Positions 8,711 through 18,268 of a DNA stretch of 63,550 bases are shown in pieces. The translations under genes were made by a program, and so were the position numbers. Source of the stretch: Alistipes sp. Lineage in GTDB: Bacteria; Bacteroidota; Bacteroidia; Bacteroidales; Rikenellaceae. The stretch is from contig JAFSBY010000033.1 of assembly GCA_017437045.1 (NCBI GenBank), positions 1-63,550 on the forward strand, in the 5' to 3' direction. The notes under the pieces were generated by a model that worked only from the letters and a program-made list of their open reading frames with translations, was not told where the DNA came from and searched no databases. The first letter of the stretch is position 1; every line of letters begins with the position of its first letter.

Positions 8711-9595
8711 ATGAAAAAAGCGTATGTATTCCCCGGTCAGGGAGCCCAATATGTCGGTATGGGCAAAGACCTTTACGAGAACAATGTCGAGGTGCGCGCC
8801 CTCTTTGAGCGTGCCAATGAGGTGTTGGGTTTTCGCATTACCGATCTGATGTTTGCCGGTACGCCCGAGGATCTGCGTCAGACGAAGGTGACCCAGCCGG
8901 CCGTATTCCTCCATTCGGTGGCCTTGGCCAAAGCCCTGCAGGTAACCCCCGATGCCGTTGCCGGCCACTCGTTGGGTGAGTTTTCGGCTTTGGTGGTTGC
9001 CGGAGCACTCTCCTTTGAGGAGGGCCTGAAGCTCGTCTCGAAGCGTGCACAAGCCATGCAGGCCTGCTGTGAGGCGGTGCCGGGCACGATGGCTGCCGTC
9101 ATCTCGCTCGCTGATGCCGAGGTGGAGCAGATCTGCCAATCGACCGAAGGGGGGGTCGTAGCGGCCAATTACAACTGCCCGGGTCAGTTGGTCATTTCGG
9201 GCGAGAAGGCGGCCGTGGAGGCTGCGTGTGTGCGTTGCAAGGAGGCCGGAGCACGTCGTGCGCTCGTGTTGCCGGTGGGTGGTGCGTTCCACTCGCCGCT
9301 CATGGAGCCGGCCCGTGAGGAGTTGGCCCGTGCCATTGCCGAGGCCGAGTTCCACACGCCGATCTGTCCGATCTACCAGAATGTCGATGCGATGCCGCAT
9401 ACCGATCCGGCCGAGATCAAAGAGAATCTGATTGCCCAGCTGACCGCTCCGGTGCGTTGGACGCAGATCGTCGAGCGCATGGTTGCCGATGATATCCTCG
9501 ACTTTACCGAGCTGGGGCCGGGCACGGTCTTGCAGGGGCTGATTCGTAAGATCCATGCCGAGGTGGCGATCACCTCGCGCTGGGCACTCGAATAG
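8711..9595 (+). CDS. fabD: Malonyl-CoA:acyl-carrier-protein transacylase
   Basis: Moves malonyl groups from CoA to acyl carrier protein, feeding type II fatty acid synthesis; cytoplasmic. The 294-residue product starts AYVFPGQGAQYVGMG, carries the nucleophile serine in GHSLGEFSAL (Ser87), the arginine in RAQAMQ, the catalytic histidine in GGAFHSPLM (His194) and the C-terminal ELGPG. Length and motifs match FabD closely. In many bacteria fabD sits with fabH/fabG/acpP; here it stands alone, with its own -7 element in front and a terminator 40 bases after the stop. Confidence 0.96.
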   Translation: MKKAYVFPGQGAQYVGMGKDLYENNVEVRALFERANEVLGFRITDLMFAGTPEDLRQTKVTQPAVFLHSVALAKALQVTPDAVAGHSLGEFSALVVAGALSFEEGLKLVSKRAQAMQACCEAVPGTMAAVISLADAEVEQICQSTEGGVVAANYNCPGQLVISGEKAAVEAACVRCKEAGARRALVLPVGGAFHSPLMEPAREELARAIAEAEFHTPICPIYQNVDAMPHTDPAEIKENLIAQLTAPVRWTQIVERMVADDILDFTELGPGTVLQGLIRKIHAEVAITSRWALE

Positions 9596-9630
9596 GTCGT
9601 TCCGGAGTCGTCGCTGCGACGACAAATCGA

Positions 9631-9672
9631 ACAAGGGCTGTTACAACAGAGATGTTGGACAGCTCTTTTTTA
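9631..9672 (+). terminator. Terminator after fabD (copy A of a 41-bp repeat)
   Basis: Imperfect stem GGGCTGTTACAACA / TGTTGGACAGCTC followed by six T. A 41-base segment (9631-9671) recurs at 11873-11913 with two differences. Confidence 0.8.
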
Positions 9673-9787
9673 GTTAATATATCAAAGAAGCATGCAAAAA
9701 TAATCTAACAGATGGGTAGCTTTGGTGCATGTTTGCTGTGAGTTATTGTACACCTTGCGCATATTAGTCGTTTTTTTGTTTTTATGG

Positions 9788-9820
9788 TTTGTGATAATTG
9801 TTTTTTTTGTACTATCTTTG
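9788..9820 (+). promoter_or_regulatory. Promoter of the BspA-like gene, long leader
   Basis: TTTG at 9788-9791, 21-base spacer, TATCTTTG at 9813-9820. Initiation near 9827 leaves an untranslated leader of about 185 bases, in which no gene or known RNA motif was recognised. Confidence 0.65.
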
Positions 9821-10012
9821 TTCAAAATAGAATATAAACAATTGAATGCGCATCAAAAACCAATCTTGCTCCAACGACCCTCTATTTTGAGTCCTCTTAG
9901 TTGAATGATTCAACTTTTTTGATTTGCCACCTCTCGTAGTGTGTCTATTACGATTGGTAGAGGTTCTATAGGAGTGTAATCAAGTCCAATGCTATAACTA
10001 ATACTCACGACA

Positions 10013-11728
10013 ATGATTAAAAAACTCTTTTTTGCGTTCGCTATCGGCTTATTGATGACGCTGACGTATTGCGGAGGGGATGATACTGAACCTGCATCCG
10101 ATCCGGAATCGGGTCAAACGCAGACGCCTCCAAACGATCCGAACGATCCGAACGATCCGAACGATCCGAATGATCCGAATGATCCGAACGATCCAACCGA
10201 CGATCCGGACGATCCAACCAACGATCCAACCGACGATCCGAATGATCCGGACGATCCAACTGACGATCCGAACGATCCAACTGACGATCCGACCTTGGTT
10301 TGGCATGATGTGGTGTGCGGCCCGAATGAGATATGGTATCGGGTCAATGGCAACATTCCCCTTAAAATCGATGTGAGTGCGGATTATGGTGCAAATGTCG
10401 AACACCAATATTTTACAAACGGTATTGGCTTGATTCGGTTTGATAGACCGGTGGTTAATATTCCCGAGGCAATGATAACTGGCCATTATGATTATGATGA
10501 GAGCTCTTCAAATACGTGCAGACAATTGATAAAGATAAAACTGCCGAGCCAACTGAAGCGTATTGAGCCCTACGCTTTTGCAAATTGCGTGGCGTTGGAG
10601 GATATCGACATACCCCAAAGTGTAACAGAGATCGGCCATTATTGTTTTTACAATTGTCTCTCGTTTACGTCGTTCAGAATTCCATCGGGGATTACTGTCC
10701 TTAAAGGTGGATTGTTTGAAGGGTGTCAGGGTTTGAGAACTGTTGATATTCCAAGCAATATCAAGGTGATAGAGCCTTATGTGTTCCGCTATTGTAGCGG
10801 TATGCAGAGTTTGACCATACCACATACGGTAGAGACTCTTTATGGGCTTATTGCACCTGGGTGTGGTGGTGTGCTTACTGTAAATTGTAATCTTCCGGAT
10901 TGCACCAAAGGCCCAAGTGGAAACGAGTATGGTGCGGATTTTGGGGGAGGCTTTCCCTGGGAGTATGACTTGCTAACGGGTAGCGGAGCCTTCGAGGACG
11001 CGAAATTTACGAAGGTGATTATCGGCGATAAGGTAAAACGTATTGGCAGAAAAAGCTTTTGTCGTAATGTAAGTCTCACCGAGGTGCAATTTAGAGGCGC
11101 GGTGGAGGAGATAGGTGTAGCTGCTTTTATAGACTGCTCCAGCCTTTGACGGCTCGATCTGCCTAAAGGGCTTAAGCGAATTCAATCGTATGCTTTTCGT
11201 GATTGCAGATCGATGCAGAGTCTGACGATTCCCAGTACGGTAGAGGCGTTCGATGCGATGATTGCTGAAGGTTGCACCGGCGAACTTTATCTCGATTGTG
11301 ATATCGTTGCCACTACCAACAATAGGGGTCAACATCCCGAGTTGGACTATTCAGGCAACATTCTCGATAATGATTGCGGAGTGTTCAAGGATGCCGCCTT
11401 TACCCAAGTAACATTTGGGGGTGGTGTAAAGAGGATTGGTAGTGAGGCATTTAACGGTAATTCATCGTTAAGACGCGCTTCAATGAATATGCATAACCCT
11501 CCTTTGCTGGGCGAAAAATGCCTTCCAGTCTCCACCTTGCATCCCGAATTCCAGTTGAAGGTGCCGAGTTTGTCGGTGTTTGTTAAATATTGGTTGGTGG
11601 AAACCGGTTGTTTGTCGCTTGCGTTTGACGTAGATTATAAAGCCTCAATCGATTCGTCGGAGGATGGGAACTCTGTCGAGGTCGTGATTACAAAGTTGCC
11701 GTTCCTGGTAGAGCAATTTACGAACTAA
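10013..11728 (+). pseudogene. BspA-like leucine-rich-repeat lipoprotein, interrupted by an in-frame TGA
   Basis: The gene reads as a 571-codon frame with a single stop, TGA at 11147-11149, after residue 378; the same frame continues to 11728. The N-terminus is a lipoprotein signal (MKKLFFAFAIGLLMTLTYC), then a low-complexity Asp-Pro-Asn linker built of 9-base units (10133-10292), then BspA/LRR_5 repeats on both sides of the stop (for example LEDIDIPQSVTEIGHYCF, LRTVDIPSNIKVIEPYVF before it; RLDLPKGLKRIQSYAF after it). The TGA falls where other repeats have E, T or R; CGA to TGA is the simplest change. The end (VPSLSVFVKYW) is a typical family C-terminus. BspA-like proteins are surface adhesins. 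Codon use is more A/T-rich than the neighbours. Either a broken gene, a truncated 378-residue protein, or a sequencing error. Confidence 0.82.
10133..10292 (+). repeat. 9-bp tandem repeat array coding for Pro-Asn-Asp / Pro-Thr-Asp linker
   Basis: About 18 units of the type AACGATCCG/ACCGACGATCCG. Units vary slightly at third positions. Such arrays change length by slippage; every unit is in frame, so length changes would leave the reading frame intact. Confidence 0.9.
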
Positions 11729-11872
11729 AAGAGTTAGGATTGGCCTCTCCGGAATAGAGTTAAAAATAGTTGAACGCACTTTTTGCGGAATGAGCAGGGC
11801 GGAGTAACGGCTACATGGCTGGCTGGTGGGAGCGTCTTATGAGTTTCGATGTCGTTTCTACGGCTGCAAATG

Positions 11873-11914
11873 AACAAGGGCTGTCACAACAGAGATGTTG
11901 GACAGCCCTTTTTC
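11873..11914 (+). terminator. Terminator after the BspA-like gene (copy B of the 41-bp repeat)
   Basis: Stem GGGCTGTCACAACA / TGTTGGACAGCCC followed by five T; 39 of 41 bases equal the terminator after fabD. Confidence 0.85.
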
Positions 11915-11974
11915 GTGGGTAGGGGTGGAGGTTTGCCGACTTTTTGATGTTTTTTTGCGTTATTTTTTAATTTT

Positions 11975-12006
11975 TTTGTAAAATTGACAAATAGTTTTTA
12001 TATTTG
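11975..12006 (+). promoter_or_regulatory. Promoter of the ROK regulator gene
   Basis: TTTG at 11975-11978, 20-base spacer, TATATTTG at 11999-12006: full consensus. Leader of about 25 bases to ATG 12038. Confidence 0.8.
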
Positions 12007-12037
12007 CATGGTTAGTTAACAAATTCGTTCGCAAAAT

Positions 12038-13267
12038 ATGACCTCTCTTACCGAATTTTTCGTCAAACACGAAGACGAAACGTTAAAGGGTGTATCCCAT
12101 AAAAACAGCATCATCAAGCGCAATATCATTGCTCACATGGCTCTGAATGGCGAGTGTACGCTCTCTGAGCTGACCAAAGAGCTACATATCAGCGTGCCGA
12201 CCATCACGAAGTTGGTGCAGGAGCTTGTCGAGGAGAATATCGTGACCGATCTGGGTAAGGTGGAGACCCCGGGTGGCCGTCGTCCCAATATCTTCGGTCT
12301 GGCCAGTTCGGCCATCTACTTTGCCGGAGTCTATGTCGGCCGTGACAACATGTGCTTCGTCATTACCGACCTGCAAAACAATATCATCGTCGAGTACACC
12401 GATTCGACCTTCGAGTTGCAGGATCGCCCGCAATGTTTCGAGCGGTTGTGTGCCAATATCGAGCAGTTTATTGCAACGTGTGGCGTCGATCGCGACAAGA
12501 TCCTCGGCATGGGTGTCTGCATTGTGGGTCGCGTCAATCCCGATACGGGTCGCAGCTACAAATATTTCACCTCGGCTGATCAATCGTTGCGTGAAATTTT
12601 GGAGGAGCGTATCGGCATCCATGTTTTGATCGAAAACGATACGCGAGCACGTTGCTATGCCGAGTACACCTGTGGCAAATCGAAGGAGGAGAGCAATGTC
12701 CTCTATCTGCACATGGGTCGTGGTGTGGCTATCGGTATTGTGGTCGATGGCAAGCTCTACTACGGCAAGAGCGGTTTTGCCGGCGAGTTTGGCCACATCC
12801 CCTTCTTCGACAACGAGATCATCTGCTCGTGTGGTAAGAAGGGTTGCCTGGAGACCGAGGTCTCGGGTATGGCTATCGAGGAGAAGCTCTGCCGCCAGAT
12901 TGAGCAGGGGGTCAATACGATCCTCAAGGAGCAGTATGCCCGCCAGAAGAGCATCCATATCGACGATATCATTGCCGCCGCGAAGAACGACGACAACCTC
13001 TCGATCGAGCTGATCGAGGAGGCTGGTGAGAAGATGGGTAAGGCCGTGGCCTTCCTGATCAACACCTTCAATCCCGAGACGGTGATCGTGGGTGGTAACT
13101 TAGCCGCTGCGGGCGACTACATCATGCTGCCGCTGAAGTCGGCTACGAACAAATATTCGCTCAACTTAGTCTATAAGGATACGAAATTCCGCCTCTCGAA
13201 GATGTCGGAGAATGCCGGTGCATGGGGTGTAGCGATGCTCATTCGTAATAAGATTATCGGTCTGTAA
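12038..13267 (+). CDS. ROK-family transcriptional regulator (NagC/XylR-like)
   Basis: A 409-residue protein with an N-terminal winged helix-turn-helix (about residues 20-80, 'CTLSELTKELHISVPTITKLVQELVEENIV') followed by a ROK sugar-kinase-like domain. The ROK part shows GVYVGRDNMCFVITDL (phosphate-1-like), the GAGIAL-type RGVAIGIVVDGKLYYG, FAGEFGHIPF and the zinc-site motif CSCGKKGCLETEVSG. This arrangement is that of repressors such as NagC, XylR and Mlc, which bind DNA and respond to a sugar or sugar phosphate. The first residues resemble other Bacteroidales ROK regulators. It starts a two-gene unit with the abutting acetyltransferase; galK lies convergently downstream. The target genes and the sugar are not visible from sequence. 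Confidence 0.9.
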   Translation: MTSLTEFFVKHEDETLKGVSHKNSIIKRNIIAHMALNGECTLSELTKELHISVPTITKLVQELVEENIVTDLGKVETPGGRRPNIFGLASSAIYFAGVYVGRDNMCFVITDLQNNIIVEYTDSTFELQDRPQCFERLCANIEQFIATCGVDRDKILGMGVCIVGRVNPDTGRSYKYFTSADQSLREILEERIGIHVLIENDTRARCYAEYTCGKSKEESNVLYLHMGRGVAIGIVVDGKLYYGKSGFAGEFGHIPFFDNEIICSCGKKGCLETEVSGMAIEEKLCRQIEQGVNTILKEQYARQKSIHIDDIIAAAKNDDNLSIELIEEAGEKMGKAVAFLINTFNPETVIVGGNLAAAGDYIMLPLKSATNKYSLNLVYKDTKFRLSKMSENAGAWGVAMLIRNKIIGL

Positions 13268-13786
13268 ATGCACATCGAGGGGAAAACGATCTGTCTGCGG
13301 GCGGTCGAGCCGGAGGATATCGAGCTGATGTATCGGTGGGAGAACGACCCGACTGTTTGGCCGGTGAGTGGTACGTTGGTGCCCTTCTCTCGCCATACGC
13401 TGCGTCGCTTTCTGGATGAACAGCAGTTTGACCTGACGCAGACCGGCCAACAACGCCTCATCATCGAGAACGAGGAGGGGCGAGCTGTCGGGGCGGTCGA
13501 TCTGTTTGGCTACGATCCGTTGCATGCCCGCGCCGGCATCGGGATCTTGATTGCCGACGAGGAGGATCGTCGTCGAGGCTATGCCCGTGAGGCGATCGAG
13601 ACGCTTTGCCGCTATGGGCGTGAGGTGCTGGGGCTGCATCAGTTGTGGTGCAACGTTACCGAAAGCAATGTGGCAAGTCGAGCCCTCTTTTACGGTTGCG
13701 GTTTTGAGGAGATCGGGCTGAAACGCGATTGGTTGTGGCGACCCGACGGCTGGGAGGGTGAATATACCTTGCAGAAGTTGCTGTAA
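13268..13786 (+). CDS. GNAT-family N-acetyltransferase (RimJ/RimL-like)
   Basis: A 172-residue acetyltransferase of the GNAT fold. It begins with the RimJ/RimL-like opening 'ICLRAVEPEDIELMYRWEND', has the acetyl-CoA-binding segment GIGILIADEEDRRRGYAREAI (motif A, R/Q-x-x-G-x-G/A form RRRGYA) and the usual motif B 'WCNVTESNVASRALFYGCGF'. Possible substrates are the alpha-amino group of a ribosomal protein, a polyamine or a sugar amine; sequence does not decide. The ATG follows the ROK stop codon with no gap (TAA directly before ATG), implying translational coupling. A perfect terminator follows at 13884. Confidence 0.9.
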   Translation: MHIEGKTICLRAVEPEDIELMYRWENDPTVWPVSGTLVPFSRHTLRRFLDEQQFDLTQTGQQRLIIENEEGRAVGAVDLFGYDPLHARAGIGILIADEEDRRRGYAREAIETLCRYGREVLGLHQLWCNVTESNVASRALFYGCGFEEIGLKRDWLWRPDGWEGEYTLQKLL

Positions 13787-13883
13787 GGCTGTAGCCATCT
13801 GAAAGGGGCCCACGATGAAGAATAGACGTGGTGCCGAGGAACTGACGGCCGATATTTCTAAAAAGAGGCCACTATGAACAGCA

Positions 13884-13923
13884 GGAGCTGTCTAACTTTC
13901 GAGTTAGACAGCTCCTTTTTTTA
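13884..13923 (+). terminator. Terminator after the GNAT gene
   Basis: Perfect 14-bp stem GGAGCTGTCTAACT / AGTTAGACAGCTCC closed by a TTCG tetraloop and followed by eight T. Confidence 0.95.
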
Positions 13924-13967
13924 GATCAATCGGGAGTCCATCCTCCGCCCTCTTTATGGTGAGGATG

Positions 13968-15104
13968 TTACAGGCGGCGGGCACCGTCCGAGATAACCAC
14001 CTCATAGACGAGCGGGGTGATCCCATAGCGGGCCTCGAATTGCTGCTTGGCCGTGGCGATAAATGGCTCGTAGAGCTCCTCCTTCACGAGGTTGATCGTG
14101 CAACCGCCAAAGCCGCCACCCATCATGCGCGAGCCGGTTACGCCACACTGCTCGGCGATCTCGGCCAGCAGGTCGAGCTCCTCGCACGAAACCTCATAAT
14201 CGCGCGAAAGGCCCCAATGGGTCTCATACATCAGGCGACCCACCCGTGCGTAATCACCCTGCTCTAAGGCCTCGCAAACGCCCAAGACGCGCTGCTCCTC
14301 GCCAATGACGTAGCGGGCACGGCGGTAATCCTCCTCCGAGATCTGCGAGCGGATAGCCTCCAACTCCTCGAGCGTAGCTCCGCGCAGCAGCTCGCGGCCC
14401 AGGGCCTGCGCTACGCGTTCGCACGAGAGGCGACGGTCGTTGTAGGGCGAGCCGGTCAGCTGGTGCTTGACACACGAATTGATGAGCACCAGGCGGTAGC
14501 CTTGCGGATCGAAGGGGAAGTAGGCATGCTCCATCGAGCGGCAGTCGAGACGCACGAGGCACCCCTGCTTGCCAAATACCGAGGCAAACTGATCCATGAT
14601 GCCACACTTTACACCGCAATAGTTGTGCTCGGTCGATTGGCCGATACGTGCCAACTCCGCGCGGTCAAAGCCACAGCCAAACAGCTCATTGAGGGCAAAG
14701 GCAAAGGTCGATTCCAAGGCGGCCGACGACGACATGCCGGCACCTAACGGTACATTGCCGGCAAAGACGGCATCGAATCCGCCCACCTGGCCGCCCCGCT
14801 TGATCGTCTCGCGGCAGACACCGAAGATGTAGTGCGCCCACGAAGGGGTCGGTTTGTCGGCCTCCTCCAAGCCAAAGATGACCTCCTCATCCATGTCGAT
14901 CGAGTAGAGGCGTACGCGCGCGGTGTCGTTGGGACGAATCGCCGCTACGATCCCTTTATCGACCGCACCCGGAAAGACGAAGCCGCCGTTGTAGTCGGTA
15001 TGTTCACCAATGAGGTTGATACGCCCGGGCGATGCAAAGAGGGTAGCCCCCTCGCCATAGCGGGCTGTAAAAGTCTGGCTCACAGGAGCCTGGAGTGTAA
15101 GCAT
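13968..15104 (-). CDS. galK: Galactokinase
   Basis: Phosphorylates alpha-D-galactose at C1 with ATP, the first committed step of the Leloir pathway; cytoplasmic. The 378-residue product carries the galactokinase signature GRINLIGEHTDYNGG, the GHMP-kinase ATP loop PLGAGMSSSAALE, a substrate/active-site segment CGVKCGIMDQFASVFG and the C-terminal GGGFGGCTINLV. Length is normal. The gene is alone on this strand: no galT, galE or mutarotase is in the window. A -7-like element TATCTTCG sits at 15139-15132 (minus strand), about 30 bases before the start. The gene is convergent with the ROK/GNAT unit, separated by the strong hairpin at 13884. Confidence 0.96.
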   Translation of the reverse strand: MLTLQAPVSQTFTARYGEGATLFASPGRINLIGEHTDYNGGFVFPGAVDKGIVAAIRPNDTARVRLYSIDMDEEVIFGLEEADKPTPSWAHYIFGVCRETIKRGGQVGGFDAVFAGNVPLGAGMSSSAALESTFAFALNELFGCGFDRAELARIGQSTEHNYCGVKCGIMDQFASVFGKQGCLVRLDCRSMEHAYFPFDPQGYRLVLINSCVKHQLTGSPYNDRRLSCERVAQALGRELLRGATLEELEAIRSQISEEDYRRARYVIGEEQRVLGVCEALEQGDYARVGRLMYETHWGLSRDYEVSCEELDLLAEIAEQCGVTGSRMMGGGFGGCTINLVKEELYEPFIATAKQQFEARYGITPLVYEVVISDGARRL

Positions 15105-15178
15105 AATGCGTAGTGTTTGGAATTACGCTTACGAAGATAGCCAAAAAGATTCAAATCTGCAAATCTTTCGCCCTCAGC

Positions 15179-18100
15179 CTACTGCGTGCGCTCGACATCG
15201 CGTACACAGCGGGATGTGGTCGATCGGTGCTCACCGTTGAGGATGCTGTTTTCCATGTAGACATTCCATTGGTCGCGCGCCCATCCGGTCTTCTGTTGGT
15301 TGTTGACGGATGGATCGACCTCGGTAGGTTTGGGGTTGCTACCATTCACACCGTAGGAGTAGTAGGTGCGGGTATAGAACTGCTTGTTGCTCTCCCAAAA
15401 CGAGGAGGCGCAATAGAAGTGCATCAATGTGATCTCGCGCTGGTTGGGCAGACGATACCCGGGCGGACAATAGGGATTGTTGCCGAGCGAACGGTCGAGT
15501 GCCGTCTGCATGGCCGGGAAGGTGGTGGCACTGAAGGTCGGGCAGCCGACCGAGGTGGCCTCAAACTGCCAATAGAGGCGGTTTTGAGCCGACAACTCAT
15601 CCGAATAGATCAGATCGACACCCTCCTGCCCCAAGTAGCGGATCGACTTCTCGTTCAGGTAGGAGAGGTCAAAGAGCGGGATGGCATCCGTACCCTTGAC
15701 CTGGACGTAGTCGGTCGCCGTAGCGGTCAGATCGGCATCGTCCGTATCGTCCATGCCGAGGTTGCGGACACAACGTACCTCCCATTCGGTCATGCGACCC
15801 CAGGTGGTAGAACCGCTCAAATCGCCCGTCGAAGAGCCCTCCTCGGCCCACACGATGTAGGGCGAGTTGCTGTTGCCGTTGTAGAGGGTGCTGGAGACGA
15901 TGTGCTGACGCCATGCCCGCTCATCATCGCTGGCCATTTCGCTGGCCGAACGTTTGTACATACGGGCCGTGTTGTCGATGCCGTCGGCACCCATCCAGAG
16001 GCCAATGAGCTGCTTGATCGAAGCCATATACCAGCGGACTTCGCCCGGATCGATCACCCCGTCACCGTCGTTGTCGCGGTTGCGGCTCAAGCAGGAGTAG
16101 CGCAGGTATTTGTAGTTGGCATCGTTGAGCGTGCCATCGCGCAGTTCGGACTGCTCATTGGTGGCTGTCAGGTTGAGGAACGTATCCCACCGCTGCCCAT
16201 AGATGAAGCTGGGAGCGGTATTGCTTCCGCTGACCAAGCCCCACTCGCGGAGCGTGTTCAGGCGGCCGTTGTAGTCGAGGCTGTTGTTGCGATTCTCGGA
16301 GGTCGAGGGTGCCGTGGCGTTGTAGGGCAGTTGGCTATACTCGTCCGTATGCTCCGTACCCCAAGCTGTGGCAAGTTCTGCGTGGTTCTCGTTATAGATG
16401 GTCTGAATCGAACGCTGCTGAATCGTGAACGAGGAGCCTACGACCGAACTTTCGCGGTCGAGACTCTCCTTCGTGTCGGAGAGGATGTGCATCAGACGCA
16501 TGTCGTCGTGATTGACCACACGCTTCCAGAGCAACGGACCGGCCGTCGAGGTGAAGGGGTGCTCGTCGTAATAGAACTCATTGACGAAGGCCGTGACGAT
16601 GATCTTGCCGTTGCTGTCGAAGAGGTTGGCCTGACCGGCATCGTAGGCCGCCTTCTGTTCGCGCAGGAGCTTGACTAACTCATCGACATACATCGTCTTG
16701 CCGTCCGAGGTGGGGTAGGGATTTCCCGCCGCATCGACCTTGGTGCTGTGCGGAATGTAGGGCACGCGCTTCTCGGAGTAGATGTTGCTCCACTTCTCGT
16801 TCAGGCGGAACTCCACCCATTTGAAATCCAAACCGGTCGTGACATCCGTGCCACCGACCACCGTGGGCTTACCCTCGCTGAAGGGGGTGCGGACATACCA
16901 CGTCACGTCGTCGGCCTTGATGTAGTTTTGGTCGAAGCTCATCACGTGCGAGGCGTAGTGGGCGTCGCAGTCGTAGATCTCCTGGAGGGCAATCGTCACC
17001 TCGCCCGTAGCACCCGGAGCTGCCTCGGTGATCCCCTCCTGATCGTCGTTCGAGGTCTCGACCTCGACGCGAATGTCGTTCACGCCGTTGATCGTGATCG
17101 TGTAGGTGTAGGAGGTGTTGCGCTCGGTCGAGAAATCGGCCGGACCGCTGTGCGAGAAGTCGCCCAGATGGACCACGTAGCGCACCTCGGCATTGAGCGT
17201 GCAACCATCTTTGGTCGATCCGTCGGCCAGCTCGTAGCTCGTATCCATCACCACACGCCCCGTCAGGACCACGTAGGTCGAGTTTTCGTTGGCATAGGCC
17301 CACTCGCCATTCAACCCCTCGGCATCCTTGACCTGTCGTTCGCGGTCGCTATACAGGGTGGGCGTCTGTTTGGGTTGCAGGGCATTTTCGAGCAGATAGA
17401 ACGAGAATCCGTAGCGGACGCGGTCGTCGTCGGTCGTGGTGCTCGAGCCGGCATCATAGACCTCTTCGTCCTCGGCATTTTTGGTCAGTGTATTAAAATA
17501 GGCTCGCCCCGAATCGGCCGTCGTGATGCCATACTTCTGGCGTACATCGCGGCTCATCAAGTAGCTGTCGGCCGAGACATTGAAGAGCTGCCAACGTTTC
17601 AGCTCGAAGGACTCGATGTCGTCGTTGCCGATCTTGACCCAGAAGCGCACCTTGGCATCCATGCGGTGGAGGTTCAGCGTACCGCTCAAGGCGGCTGTAT
17701 TGACAGGCGACAGCTCGCCACTCATCGGGAAGAAACCACTGCGCTCGACAAACTCCTGGTTGAGCGATACGACCATCTCCAACAATTCATCCTCGTGTTG
17801 GAGCTGGCTGAGCGTCTCGGGCGAGAGCGAGACCATCTTCGAGTCGATGTTCGCAATACCGAAAATCTTACAACCCGAGCGGGCCATCGTGTGTATCTTG
17901 ACCGTACCCGAGCAATCCTGACTGTCACCCTCGGGAATGGTCACATACCAAGCATCCTCGTCCGAGGCCTCGACCGCCGCCGTCGAAGAGAGCGCATCGG
18001 CTACGTCGAAATAACGACCATACATCTTGTTACCCTCGCTGTCGAAGATGTAGAGATAGAGGTTCCAAATCTTCGACTCGTCGGCGATCTCGGGCATCGT

Positions 18101-18259
18101 CTGGCGCGTGACAACCGTCTCGGCAGGTGTTTGCGCACCGATACGGAGCAGCAGCGTGACCGGATCACCCTCCTGGACGACCGGCTGATCGTCCGTCAGA
18201 TCGGTCGAACAGCTGACGAGCAGCGGTAGTAACAATAGGTAGTATAGCAGTCGTTGCAT
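15179..18259 (-). CDS. Large fimbria accessory/tip lipoprotein candidate (DUF4906-like) with C-type-lectin-like C-terminus
   Basis: A 1026-residue lipoprotein (signal ending LLLPLLVSC). The N-terminal 350 residues ('VTLLLRIGAQTPAETVVTRQTMPEIADESKIWNLYLYIFD') look like the fimbrillin-type fold of DUF4906 proteins found at fimbrial tips in Bacteroidales. The last 100 residues, NPYCPPGYRLPNQREITLMH...RCVRDVE, resemble FISUMP/C-type-lectin-like domains, a ligand-binding fold. It is the last gene of the minus-strand fimbria operon, starting 9 bases after the previous stop, which matches the usual position of tip genes. A weak hairpin (AAAGATT / AATCTTT, 15145-15168) past the stop may be the operon terminator. 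Role as tip adhesin is inferred from context and fold, not shown. Confidence 0.82.
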   Translation of the reverse strand: MQRLLYYLLLLPLLVSCSTDLTDDQPVVQEGDPVTLLLRIGAQTPAETVVTRQTMPEIADESKIWNLYLYIFDSEGNKMYGRYFDVADALSSTAAVEASDEDAWYVTIPEGDSQDCSGTVKIHTMARSGCKIFGIANIDSKMVSLSPETLSQLQHEDELLEMVVSLNQEFVERSGFFPMSGELSPVNTAALSGTLNLHRMDAKVRFWVKIGNDDIESFELKRWQLFNVSADSYLMSRDVRQKYGITTADSGRAYFNTLTKNAEDEEVYDAGSSTTTDDDRVRYGFSFYLLENALQPKQTPTLYSDRERQVKDAEGLNGEWAYANENSTYVVLTGRVVMDTSYELADGSTKDGCTLNAEVRYVVHLGDFSHSGPADFSTERNTSYTYTITINGVNDIRVEVETSNDDQEGITEAAPGATGEVTIALQEIYDCDAHYASHVMSFDQNYIKADDVTWYVRTPFSEGKPTVVGGTDVTTGLDFKWVEFRLNEKWSNIYSEKRVPYIPHSTKVDAAGNPYPTSDGKTMYVDELVKLLREQKAAYDAGQANLFDSNGKIIVTAFVNEFYYDEHPFTSTAGPLLWKRVVNHDDMRLMHILSDTKESLDRESSVVGSSFTIQQRSIQTIYNENHAELATAWGTEHTDEYSQLPYNATAPSTSENRNNSLDYNGRLNTLREWGLVSGSNTAPSFIYGQRWDTFLNLTATNEQSELRDGTLNDANYKYLRYSCLSRNRDNDGDGVIDPGEVRWYMASIKQLIGLWMGADGIDNTARMYKRSASEMASDDERAWRQHIVSSTLYNGNSNSPYIVWAEEGSSTGDLSGSTTWGRMTEWEVRCVRNLGMDDTDDADLTATATDYVQVKGTDAIPLFDLSYLNEKSIRYLGQEGVDLIYSDELSAQNRLYWQFEATSVGCPTFSATTFPAMQTALDRSLGNNPYCPPGYRLPNQREITLMHFYCASSFWESNKQFYTRTYYSYGVNGSNPKPTEVDPSVNNQQKTGWARDQWNVYMENSILNGEHRSTTSRCVRDVERTQ

Positions 18260-18268
18260 AGCGTTCGT

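Noticed and set aside
9722-9904. 60-residue hydrophobic open frame upstream of the BspA-like gene
   Set aside because: It crosses the promoter at 9788-9820, has no family match and its hydrophobicity follows from T-rich DNA.
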